Shown here: positions 8,237 through 14,429 of the stretch, piece after piece
Numbering within the stretch: position 1 is the first letter of the stretch
How the letters are laid out: every line of letters starts with the position of its first letter
From: Spirochaetales bacterium UBA4629
Lineage (GTDB): Bacteria; Spirochaetota; Spirochaetia; Sphaerochaetales; Sphaerochaetaceae
DNA: 14,429 bases
Reading direction: 5' to 3'
Assembly: GCA_002406055.1 (NCBI GenBank)
Contig: DHMZ01000017.1
Coordinates: 1 to 14,429 of the forward strand
Made by a program: the position numbers and the translations under genes
The notes under the pieces: generated by a model
What the model was told of the DNA's origin: nothing
Seen by the model: only the letters and a program-made list of their open reading frames with translations
Database searches by the model: none

Positions 8237-8307
8237 AGCTTCTCCTATGTTCATTACTGATATCATTCTTTTTCTTCAATATTATAACCGATGAAAGAGA
8301 AGCTATG
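8234..8307. repeat. 11-bp inverted repeat spanning promoter and start codon of the restriction operon
   Basis: CATAGCTTCTC (8234-8244) is perfectly complementary to GAGAAGCTATG (8297-8307). On the minus strand, the downstream arm contains most of the Shine-Dalgarno (GAGAAG) and the start codon, and the upstream arm begins in the -35 box. RNA from the operon's own promoter (start near 8274) lacks the upstream arm. RNA reading through from icd would contain both arms and could pair over the start. Confidence 0.6.
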
Positions 8308-8309
8308 AA
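8281..8309 (-). promoter_or_regulatory. Promoter of the restriction operon
   Basis: On the minus strand, TTCATA (8304-8309) and a perfect TATAAT (8281-8286) are separated by exactly 17 nt. The predicted start is near 8274, giving a leader of about 38 nt before the preferred ATG at 8236. It lies inside the islet, so the operon carries its own promoter rather than relying on acn-icd transcription. The -35 overlaps one arm of the inverted repeat at 8234-8307. Confidence 0.65.
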
Positions 8310-8329
8310 AAAAATTATTTTTATCAACC

Positions 8330-8350
8330 AAAAAATCCTCAAAACTTGAG
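8330..8350 (-). terminator. Short hairpin terminator after icd
   Basis: Minus strand: CTCAA, loop GTT, TTGAG (8338-8350), then GATTTTTT (T run, complement of 8330-8335), 14 nt beyond the icd stop. The 5-bp stem is weak. It is islet sequence, so if it works the insertion brought a replacement terminator for icd. Confidence 0.45.
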
Positions 8351-8364
8351 CCTAAAAGAAATTG

Positions 8365-8401
8365 TTAATTTTTTGTTAGTGCATCATAATGAGCTCTTAT
8401 T
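8365..8401. repeat. Right direct repeat: functional icd 3' end (att-like)
   Basis: This 37-bp copy encodes the last icd codons, ending ALTKN and TAA, and is identical to 3061-3097 in the same orientation. Identity stops exactly at the stop codon on the low side, as expected if the element carried a replacement for the end of the gene. Confidence 0.9.
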
Positions 8402-9597
8402 TCTTTGATAAATGAAAGAGTGTCAAGAGTCTTAACGCTTTTGCCACTCTTTGTTACACCGTTACTGATTAATGGATAAAGATCCTTTGTGACAAAACCA
8501 TCTTCAATTGTCTCTAAACTTGCTTTTTCCATTTGGTCTGCCCAATTCTCTAAGTCTTTAATAGAATCAAGCTCACCTCTTTTTCTTAGAGCACCAGTCC
8601 AAGCAAAGAGTGTTGCCATGCAATTAGTGGAAGTCTCTTCTCCCTTTAAATACTTATAGTAATGCTTTGTAACAGTTCCATGAGCTGCTTCGTACTCATA
8701 TTTTCCATCAGGTGAAACAAGCACGCTTGTCATCATTGCTAAAGAACCAAAGGCTGTAGATACCATATCTGACATAACATCGCCATCGTAGTTCTTTAGA
8801 GCCCAAATAAAGCCACCATTACTTCTTATTACACGTGCTACTGCATCATCAATTAGGGTATAGAAGTAAGTTAAGTTCCTCTCTTCAAATCTTTCTTTGT
8901 ACTCAGTCTCATAAATCTTTTCGAAAGTTAACTTAAAGGTTTCATCATACTTCTTGCTTATTGTGTCTTTAGCACTAAACCAAAGGTCTTGATTAGTTTG
9001 AAGGGCATAGTTAAAGCATGAGCGAGCAAAAGAAGAGATAGAGGAATCCTTATTGTACTGTCCCATGAGAACTCCACCGCACTCAAAGTCATAGATAGTC
9101 TCTCTAAATTTCTCCTCTCCATTTTTGCTTGTAAAAACTAGCTCTGCCTTACCCTCTTCTTTAACTCTGTACTCTGTTGCTTTGTAGATATCGCCATAAG
9201 CATGACGAGCAATTGTTATTGGCTTAGTCCATCCTTTTACAACAGGCTCTATCGACTCTGTAACAATTGGGGAACGAAAAACAGTACCATCAAGAATTGC
9301 TCTAATAGTACCATTAGGGCTCTTCCACTTTTCATGAAGAGAATATTCACTCATTCTCTGTTCATTAGGGGTAATAGTTGCACACTTAACACCAACGCCT
9401 AGCCTCTTAATTGCATTAGCAGCGTCTACAGTGACTTTATCTGATGTTAAATCTCTATTCTTTAATCCAAGGTCATAGTACTCAGTTTTAAGATCTATAT
9501 ATGGAAGAATAAGTTCATCCTTTAATTCTTTCCAAATAATACGAGTCATTTCATCGCCGTCTATTTCAACTAGCGGAGTCTTCATATTAATTTTCAT
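8365..9597 (-). CDS. icd: NADP-dependent isocitrate dehydrogenase, eukaryote-like dimeric class
   Basis: 410 aa, full length for the IDH1-like homodimeric class. It oxidatively decarboxylates isocitrate to 2-oxoglutarate in the cytoplasm. Seen: GDEMTR (14-19), ITPNE (75-79), SPNGTIR (93-99), FRSPI (107-111), RHAYGDIYKATE (131-142), with R131 and Y138 equivalent to human IDH1 R132 and Y139, K210 (human K212), metal-binding D251, D273 and D277, and HGTVTKHY (306-313). H312 matches the NADP-specifying H315 of human IDH1; the adjacent Arg314 is Lys here. NADP use is therefore likely but inferred. AAGGA lies 8 nt before the ATG, inside the end of acn; the genes overlap by 11 bp, so translation is probably coupled. 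The last 37 bp are duplicated at 3061-3097 and mark the islet insertion point. Confidence 0.95.
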   Translation of the reverse strand: MKINMKTPLVEIDGDEMTRIIWKELKDELILPYIDLKTEYYDLGLKNRDLTSDKVTVDAANAIKRLGVGVKCATITPNEQRMSEYSLHEKWKSPNGTIRAILDGTVFRSPIVTESIEPVVKGWTKPITIARHAYGDIYKATEYRVKEEGKAELVFTSKNGEEKFRETIYDFECGGVLMGQYNKDSSISSFARSCFNYALQTNQDLWFSAKDTISKKYDETFKLTFEKIYETEYKERFEERNLTYFYTLIDDAVARVIRSNGGFIWALKNYDGDVMSDMVSTAFGSLAMMTSVLVSPDGKYEYEAAHGTVTKHYYKYLKGEETSTNCMATLFAWTGALRKRGELDSIKDLENWADQMEKASLETIEDGFVTKDLYPLISNGVTKSGKSVKTLDTLSFIKEIRAHYDALTKN

Positions 9598-11524
9598 TTA
9601 GCTCATCCTTTATTTGGTTTAATCTGCCACCCTTCCTTAACATATCTTTCTGGATTTCTGATGCAAAAAGAATAAGAGGAATCTCTATTTTTTTTGTTTC
9701 ATCAATAAGAGTAAACTTACCCTTTTCAAGTGAAGAGAATGTATTTTCAAGCTTTAAACAATCGCCTTGACTGAGTTTCTCATAATCCTTGCTGTCCTCA
9801 AAAATTAAAGGAAGAATACCAAAATTACATAGATTAGCTTGGTGTATTCGCTCTATAGAAACAGCAATAACAGCCTTAACACCAAGATACATTGGACAGA
9901 TTGCAGCGTGCTCTCTGCTTGAGCCTTGGCCATATGAAGAACCAGCAACAATGAAGCCCTTCTCCCCTTCATTTTTCTTCTCTAAAGCACGCTTAGAAAA
10001 CGTTGGATCAACAGGTAGGAAAACAAACTCTGAATACTTTGGAATATTTGACCTATACTTCAAGTATTGACCAGCTGGCATAATATGGTCAGTTGTAATC
10101 TTGTCGCCAACCTTGAGCCAGAGAGAACCAGAAATAGTATCCTCTAACTTTTCAGACTTTGGTGGCTCGCCAATATTTGGGCCTCTCTTTATCTCACACT
10201 TTTCATTAGATGGGAAGATAAACATTGAGTCATCAACAGCCTGCTCTTTATATGGATTAATATCTACTAAAGATGCATCACACTCAAGTGGAGATGCTAT
10301 TTCGCCTTTAAGCGCAGAATATGCTGCAGTTTCTGGGCTAACGAGATAAACAAGGGCACTCTTTGTACCACTTCGTCCCTCAAAGTTACGATTATTTGTC
10401 CTGAGAGAAACACCATCTGTCCCTGGGGATTGGTGATTACCAATACAGAAGCCACAAGCGCTTTCAAGAATTCTTGCGCCAGCTTCTATTAGCGTTAAAA
10501 GTGTACCGTCTTTAGTAATTGACTCTAAAACAGCCCTACTTCCAGGAGCAACACCGAAGCTTACTTGACTTGGAATTCTTTTACCTTTGAGAATTCTTGC
10601 AACCTTTCTTAAATCGTAGTAAGAAGAGTTTGTGCATGAACCTACCAAAACTTGATTAACCTTTATACCTTCTAAGCTCTTGATTGTCTTTACATTTCCA
10701 GGAGAATGAGGTGTGCTTGCCATTGGCTCTAAAGTAGAGAGATTAATTTCAAATACTTCATCATATTCAGCGTCACTGTCAGCTGAGAGTTCTCTCCATA
10801 CATCTGCTCTTTTTTGTTTTGTTAAGAAATCTTTTGTTATCTCATCAGAAGGAAAGAGAGAGGTTGTAACACCACACTCTGCACCCATATTTGTTATTGT
10901 TGCTCGTTCTGGAATAGAGAGTGTTTTTACGCCTTCTCCACCATACTCAAAGACTGTATTAACATTGCCCTTAACACCAAAGTGCTCTAAGACCTTTAAA
11001 ATAACATCTTTAGCAGAAACAAAAGGTCTAAGCTTTCCATTAAGCTTAATTAAGACAACACGTGGTGCTATTAAAGAAAAACCAACTCCTGCCATAGATA
11101 GAGCTACATCTAAGCCACCAGCACCAAAAGCAAATGAAGCAACAGCACCTGAAGTTGGAGTATGAGAATCAGAACCAATAAGAGTCTTTCCAGGACAAGC
11201 AAATCTCTCCAAGTGGACTTGGTGACATATTCCATTACCACAACGAGAGAATACTACCCCTTTATCCTCAGCAACTGTTCTTAAATACTCATGGTCATCA
11301 AAGTTTTCAAATCCAACCTGAATTGTATTATGATCAACATAACTAACAGCAAGTTCATTGCGAACTCTCTCTAGGCCAAGCGCTTCGAACTGAAGATAAG
11401 CCATAGTTCCTGTTGCATCTTGCGTCAAAGTCTGATCAACCTTGATTTCAATTTCATTACCCTTTTCCAATTTTCCCTTTAAAAGGTGTTCACTCAAAAT
11501 CTTGTAGCAAAGAGTTTTTTTCAT
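9587..11524 (-). CDS. acn: Aconitate hydratase
   Basis: 645 aa, the short single-chain bacterial aconitase type. It isomerises citrate to isocitrate through cis-aconitate using a [4Fe-4S] cluster. Seen: GSDSHTPTSG (117-126), cluster ligands C297 (VGSCTNS) and C357/C360 (ACGFC), TTDHIMPAG (477-485) starting the C-terminal swivel region, and SSYGQGSSREHA (529-540) with substrate-binding R537. All key residues appear intact. AAGGA lies 7 nt before the ATG at 11524. It overlaps icd by 11 bp, so citrate is carried to 2-oxoglutarate by two adjacent enzymes. No citrate synthase gene is in the window. The pair most likely feeds glutamate synthesis in a partial oxidative TCA branch, which is inference. 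The 175-bp upstream region contains an inverted repeat but no clear consensus promoter. Confidence 0.95.
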   Translation of the reverse strand: MKKTLCYKILSEHLLKGKLEKGNEIEIKVDQTLTQDATGTMAYLQFEALGLERVRNELAVSYVDHNTIQVGFENFDDHEYLRTVAEDKGVVFSRCGNGICHQVHLERFACPGKTLIGSDSHTPTSGAVASFAFGAGGLDVALSMAGVGFSLIAPRVVLIKLNGKLRPFVSAKDVILKVLEHFGVKGNVNTVFEYGGEGVKTLSIPERATITNMGAECGVTTSLFPSDEITKDFLTKQKRADVWRELSADSDAEYDEVFEINLSTLEPMASTPHSPGNVKTIKSLEGIKVNQVLVGSCTNSSYYDLRKVARILKGKRIPSQVSFGVAPGSRAVLESITKDGTLLTLIEAGARILESACGFCIGNHQSPGTDGVSLRTNNRNFEGRSGTKSALVYLVSPETAAYSALKGEIASPLECDASLVDINPYKEQAVDDSMFIFPSNEKCEIKRGPNIGEPPKSEKLEDTISGSLWLKVGDKITTDHIMPAGQYLKYRSNIPKYSEFVFLPVDPTFSKRALEKKNEGEKGFIVAGSSYGQGSSREHAAICPMYLGVKAVIAVSIERIHQANLCNFGILPLIFEDSKDYEKLSQGDCLKLENTFSSLEKGKFTLIDETKKIEIPLILFASEIQKDMLRKGGRLNQIKDELNEN

Positions 11525-11610
11525 CTTATTTTCCTTTTTTTAAATCTACATCAAAACAAAAATCATTGAAATAATAATAGGAAAAAAAGTATCCCTTCTT
11601 ATGAATCACT

Positions 11611-11640
11611 CCAAAGTTACCTATTATCTTGCTACTTTGG
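11611..11640. repeat. Inverted repeat upstream of acn
   Basis: CCAAAGT (11611-11617) and ACTTTGG (11634-11640) form a perfect 7-bp inverted repeat with a 16-nt spacer, about 87 bp upstream of the acn start. No T run follows on either strand, so it is not a simple terminator. It might be an operator or part of a leader hairpin; I do not recognise a regulator site. Confidence 0.35.
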
Positions 11641-11699
11641 CCTAGTTTCTTGTTGAATCGTAACATCCAACCCCATACTAGAAACGAATAAAAAAAAAT

Positions 11700-12245
11700 T
11701 CATTGTCTTACTGATTGTTTTTTCCACACATTTGCTTCTTCAAGCAACTGAGAAACTAGAGCTTGTTTTCCTTTTGTATAGCTATTACGATCTTGCGGAA
11801 ATTGATTTGATAAATTCAACTTACACATATCATATAACTTGGCTTTTTCAGGAAAAGCATTTAAATAATCACGAAAGTTAATATAGTTATTCCACTCAAT
11901 TCCATTGAAGTTGACCACATGAATGTGGTGAGTACGGATATTTTTTTCAAAATCACCCTTTACAAATAAGATTTGATTTGAAACATCTTCTCCACGAAAA
12001 ATATAATGGTTGTTATTCAATACTTCAATATATGGTTTTATGTCACTCAAATCATTCACACCAAGAGCAATATCAATAATCGGTTTGGCGTGAATAGAAA
12101 AAATGGCAGTGCTTCCAATATGTTGAATATCAACGACCACATCAGGCAAAAGAAGTTTAAGCTCACTAATTGTTTTTTCAGCTTCAGCTTTCCAAGTATT
12201 TTGATACTCTATCAGTTTTACAATACCTCTTTCTAATCCTATCAT
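11700..12245 (-). CDS. GrpB family protein (UPF0157, nucleotidyltransferase-like)
   Basis: 181 aa, usual length for this cytoplasmic family. The N-terminus MIGLERGIVKLIEYQ matches the family's MxGLxRGTVxL opening and supports the ATG at 12245. HIGSTAI (42-48), AKPIIDI (53-59) with D58, HHIHVV (106-111) and YTKGK (156-160) are the conserved blocks. GrpB proteins have a nucleotidyltransferase-like fold and unproven function; some are fused to dephospho-CoA kinase, so a link to CoA metabolism has been suggested. The usual Pro-Gly after the GST motif is Phe-Ser here. It stands alone, with 175 bp before acn and 237 bp after the FAD gene. A T9 tract directly follows the stop without a convincing hairpin. 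A weak AAGGG lies 11 nt before the ATG. Confidence 0.88.
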   Translation of the reverse strand: MIGLERGIVKLIEYQNTWKAEAEKTISELKLLLPDVVVDIQHIGSTAIFSIHAKPIIDIALGVNDLSDIKPYIEVLNNNHYIFRGEDVSNQILFVKGDFEKNIRTHHIHVVNFNGIEWNNYINFRDYLNAFPEKAKLYDMCKLNLSNQFPQDRNSYTKGKQALVSQLLEEANVWKKQSVRQ

Positions 12246-12482
12246 ATAGAGTTTTTCCCTTGGTTTTCTTTCTTGAGTTATAACAAGCTTAACTTACATG
12301 TTAGCTATCGAATAAACAGTTATTGAGACTTGACTATGGTATAACTTTATAGAAATCTTTTGTAAAATAAAAAACACTATCCCAATGGCGCTTAGTAATA
12401 CTTCAAGACATCTGTAATAAGCCACCATATGAGACATTTCTTAGTCATTTCTTATAACTGTTTTACAAAGATAAGAGTCTAT
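12246..12482. other. 237-bp intergenic region, AT-rich, no gene found
   Basis: I see no ORF of interest and no RNA gene. On the minus strand an imperfect stem around 12389-12422 (GGCTTATTAC against TAAGCGCC) is followed at some distance by a T6 tract; it could be a poor terminator for the FAD gene. TATAAC upstream of grpB lacks a good -35. Confidence 0.3.
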
Positions 12483-13856
12483 TTAGTTACTCTTTTCTGC
12501 TATATAGCGAGCTATATATATGCCAGAAGCAGAGGCATGGGAGAGAGAATGGGTTACACCGCTACAATCTCCTATTACAAAGAGTCCCTTATGCTTTGTT
12601 TCTAGGTTATTATCTATAGCAACCTCCATGTTATAGAACTTAACTTCAACGCCATAGAGGAGCGTATCATCATCAGCAGTTCCTGGGGCAATCTTATCGA
12701 GAGCATAGATCATCTCAATAATGCCATCAAGGATACGCTTCGGTATAACAAGAGACAAATCGCCAGCTGTAGCCTTGAGCGTTGGTGTTATAAAGGCCTT
12801 TTCGATTCTCTTGTCTGTACTTCTTTGACCTCTAATTAGGTCACCAAAGCGCTGAACCATAACACCACCGCCAAGCATATTAGAAAGCCTAGCAATAGAT
12901 TCACCATAGCTATTTGAGTCATTAAATGGCTCTGTAAAATGTTTTGAAACTAAAAGAGCAAAATTGGTATTTTCTGTCTGCTTGCTCTTATCTTCGTAGC
13001 TGTGACCATTAACAGTAACAATGCCATTGGTATTCTCTGTAACAACAGCACCATATGGGTTCATGCAGAATGTTCTAACTCTATCTTGGTATTTTTCAGT
13101 TTTATAAACAATCTTACTCTCATATAACTCATCTGTTATATGTTTGAAAACAAGAGCTGGAAGCTCTACTCTAACACCAATATCTACACGGTTTGATCTT
13201 GTTTCAATGCCAAGATCTTTAGAGACGCTCTCCATCCATTTACTGCCACTACGTCCAACGCTGATAACACAATCTGTGCACTCAAATTCACCTTTATTGG
13301 TTATTACTTTGTAGCCATCATCTATCTTCTCAACCTTTTCTGCTTTAGTTAGGAAGAAAAAATCAACCTTATTAGAAAGATAATTATATAGATTGGTTAA
13401 AACTTCATAGTTAATATCTGTACCAAGGTGTCTTACAGATGCATCTAAGAGATGGAGACGATTGCGTAGGCATTCTGTCTTAAATGCAGTATTTGTTGTG
13501 GAGTAAAGTTTAGTCTTATCTCCACCATACTGACAATTTATTTTATCGACATAGTTCATTAAAGAGATAGCTTGTTCTTTTCCTACATATTCGTGTAAGT
13601 TGCCACCAAACTCATTTGTTATGTTGTACTTACCATCAGAAAAAGCACCAGCACCGCCAAAGCCATTCATAATTGCACAAGTTGAACAGTGGATACAACT
13701 CTTGATTTTAACGCCATCGATTGGGCATTTTCTCTTCTCTAAAGGATTACCACATTCAATAATAGCAATTTTCATCTTTGGCTTAAGATTTATCAACTCG
13801 TAGGCAGTAAAAATACCGCCAGGACCAGCACCAACAATTAATACATCATATTTCAT
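12483..13856 (-). CDS. FAD-dependent dehydrogenase (COG2509-like)
   Basis: 457 aa. An N-terminal Rossmann fold with GAGPGG (9-14) and the acidic E34 ending the second strand binds FAD. A cysteine-rich loop follows: C44, C54, C57 and C60, then NGFGGAGAFSDGK (64-76), the signature of the uncharacterised COG2509 dehydrogenases. The C-terminus FVIGDCSGVTHSLSHASASG (from 426) is the second FAD contact, with G429 and D430. The four cysteines could bind a metal or Fe-S cluster; that is inference. Substrate unknown; it is probably a cytoplasmic flavoprotein. AGAGG lies only 3 nt before the ATG, a short spacing. The upstream MFS gene ends 30 bp away on the same strand, so the two are likely co-transcribed and might handle the same compound. 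Confidence 0.85.
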   Translation of the reverse strand: MKYDVLIVGAGPGGIFTAYELINLKPKMKIAIIECGNPLEKRKCPIDGVKIKSCIHCSTCAIMNGFGGAGAFSDGKYNITNEFGGNLHEYVGKEQAISLMNYVDKINCQYGGDKTKLYSTTNTAFKTECLRNRLHLLDASVRHLGTDINYEVLTNLYNYLSNKVDFFFLTKAEKVEKIDDGYKVITNKGEFECTDCVISVGRSGSKWMESVSKDLGIETRSNRVDIGVRVELPALVFKHITDELYESKIVYKTEKYQDRVRTFCMNPYGAVVTENTNGIVTVNGHSYEDKSKQTENTNFALLVSKHFTEPFNDSNSYGESIARLSNMLGGGVMVQRFGDLIRGQRSTDKRIEKAFITPTLKATAGDLSLVIPKRILDGIIEMIYALDKIAPGTADDDTLLYGVEVKFYNMEVAIDNNLETKHKGLFVIGDCSGVTHSLSHASASGIYIARYIAEKSN

Positions 13857-13886
13857 AGACCTCTATTCTAGCCAAAAAGAAAAGAA

Positions 13887-14429
13887 CTAAGCAATCTGTT
13901 TTTGGGGAAAGAATAGCGCAGCTAAAAATGAAACTAACCCTATAATTGCTACCATTATTACAAGTGCATTGAATGATAAGTATTGATAGATATAGCTACC
14001 AACAAACGAGCCAAATGTCGTTCCTGCTGTTATTAAGACCTCATGAATAACCATTCTCATATGTCTATTTCCATCGCCTTGAGCTGAATGGAAGATGCTG
14101 AGGTTATAAGAGAGAGCAAATACAGCGCCGTAGAGGATAAAAAGAAAAGCTAAGCTTATCTTTGTTTTAAAAAAAATAAACAAAAGAGTTAAAAGAGAAA
14201 AACAGAGAGAACTTAGCATTATTGGCCATCGTCCTTTTTGCCACCATTTAACACGCGAAAGAACAACAAAAAAGAAAGCCACAGCTATTCCCCTATAGAA
14301 GAGAAGCCTTCCACATAGAGATGAGGAAAAATTAAGAGTATCAAGGCCATACTGAGGGAAAACTACCATTAGCATTGAGTAGCCAGTGTAAACAGCAAAG
14401 ATAGCGGCCCATGAAGGATAGCGCAATAT
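13887..14429 (-). CDS. MFS transporter, C-terminal part (cut by right edge)
   Basis: About 180 residues are visible, ending at TAG (13887-13889); the reading frame stays open to the right edge and the true start is outside. The visible part has about five hydrophobic helices separated by short basic loops (RVKWWQKGRW, then HSAQGDGNRHMRMVIHE, a typical cytoplasmic loop), consistent with the C-terminal half of a major facilitator transporter. The pattern GTTFGSFVGSYIYQYLS resembles a late MFS helix. Substrate cannot be inferred. The stop lies 30 bp before the FAD-dependent dehydrogenase, suggesting one operon. A TTG near the edge is an unlikely start because it would truncate the protein. Confidence 0.7.
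   Translation of the reverse strand: MLRYPSWAAIFAVYTGYSMLMVVFPQYGLDTLNFSSSLCGRLLFYRGIAVAFFFVVLSRVKWWQKGRWPIMLSSLCFSLLTLLFIFFKTKISLAFLFILYGAVFALSYNLSIFHSAQGDGNRHMRMVIHEVLITAGTTFGSFVGSYIYQYLSFNALVIMVAIIGLVSFLAALFFPQKQIA

Larger units (their letters stand above)
3061..8401. mobile_element. Restriction-modification islet inserted at the 3' end of icd
   Basis: The segment lies between two identical, same-orientation 37-bp copies of the icd 3' end (3061-3097 and 8365-8401). It contains only the two-gene restriction operon, its promoter and terminators. The copy at 8365-8401 is in frame with icd and supplies its last codons and stop. The copy at 3061-3097 is a detached remnant followed by the ancestral downstream sequence and terminator. 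This matches integration into a gene 3' end with restoration of the gene, as known for integrase-carrying elements, or insertion with long target duplication as reported for other restriction-modification genes. No integrase or transposase is present, so the element is non-autonomous, decayed or moved by another route. The net insertion is about 5.3 kb. Confidence 0.75.

Noticed and set aside
3061..8401. Prophage or e14-like element
   Set aside because: Only two restriction genes lie inside; there is no integrase, excisionase, replication or structural gene, so only the insertion footprint is similar.
10713..11165. 150-aa plus-strand open frame opposite aconitase
   Set aside because: Shadow of a highly conserved gene; low-complexity serine/proline-rich product without family features.
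11684..11699. Terminator after grpB
   Set aside because: A T9 tract follows the stop, but no convincing hairpin precedes it.
12380..12425. Terminator of the FAD gene
   Set aside because: The stem is imperfect and the T6 tract lies about 13 nt or more downstream, so it is not canonical.
1..14429. CRISPR array, tRNA or rRNA
   Set aside because: No regularly spaced repeats and no cloverleaf or rRNA-like stretches were recognised on reading both strands.

Overview
This is a low-GC bacterial window using the standard code; TGA serves as a stop in several genes. The gene content suggests an anaerobic or fermentative bacterium, probably Bacillota or a spirochaete: an Fe-S aldo/keto reductase, a clostridial-style MATE exporter, and an aconitase-IDH pair with no visible respiratory genes. 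I cannot fix the genus.

Layout from left to right. Positions 1-1537 (minus) hold an aldo/keto reductase fused to a ferredoxin-like [4Fe-4S] tail, followed by an amino-acid permease cut by the left edge. A MATE exporter (1589-2977, plus) diverges from them across only 51 bp, where two candidate promoters overlap. The MATE gene ends at a strong bidirectional terminator (2981-3021).

Positions 3061-8401 form a compact islet carrying a two-gene restriction-modification operon on the minus strand: a methyltransferase-like companion subunit and a 1354-aa protein joining a GIY-YIG-like nuclease, an SF2 helicase, an adenine methyltransferase and a probable target-recognition region. The islet lies between two direct copies of the last 37 bp of the isocitrate dehydrogenase gene. 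One copy (8365-8401) is still the functional 3' end of icd. The other (3061-3097) is stranded beside the old downstream terminator. This is the footprint of insertion at the icd 3' end with the gene end restored. No integrase is present. The operon has its own promoter, and an 11-bp inverted repeat could hide its start codon only in read-through RNA.

Positions 8365-11524 (minus) are an overlapping acn-icd operon that converts citrate to 2-oxoglutarate, probably for glutamate synthesis. Next come a GrpB-family protein (11700-12245), a COG2509-type FAD-dependent dehydrogenase (12483-13856) and the C-terminal part of an MFS transporter cut by the right edge. The last two are probably co-transcribed.

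The main item of interest is the icd-associated restriction islet: its unusual nuclease-helicase-methyltransferase architecture, its companion subunit that lacks an NPPY motif, and its boundary repeats. No gene-free stretch exceeds 300 bp. No tRNA, rRNA, CRISPR array or IS element was recognised.
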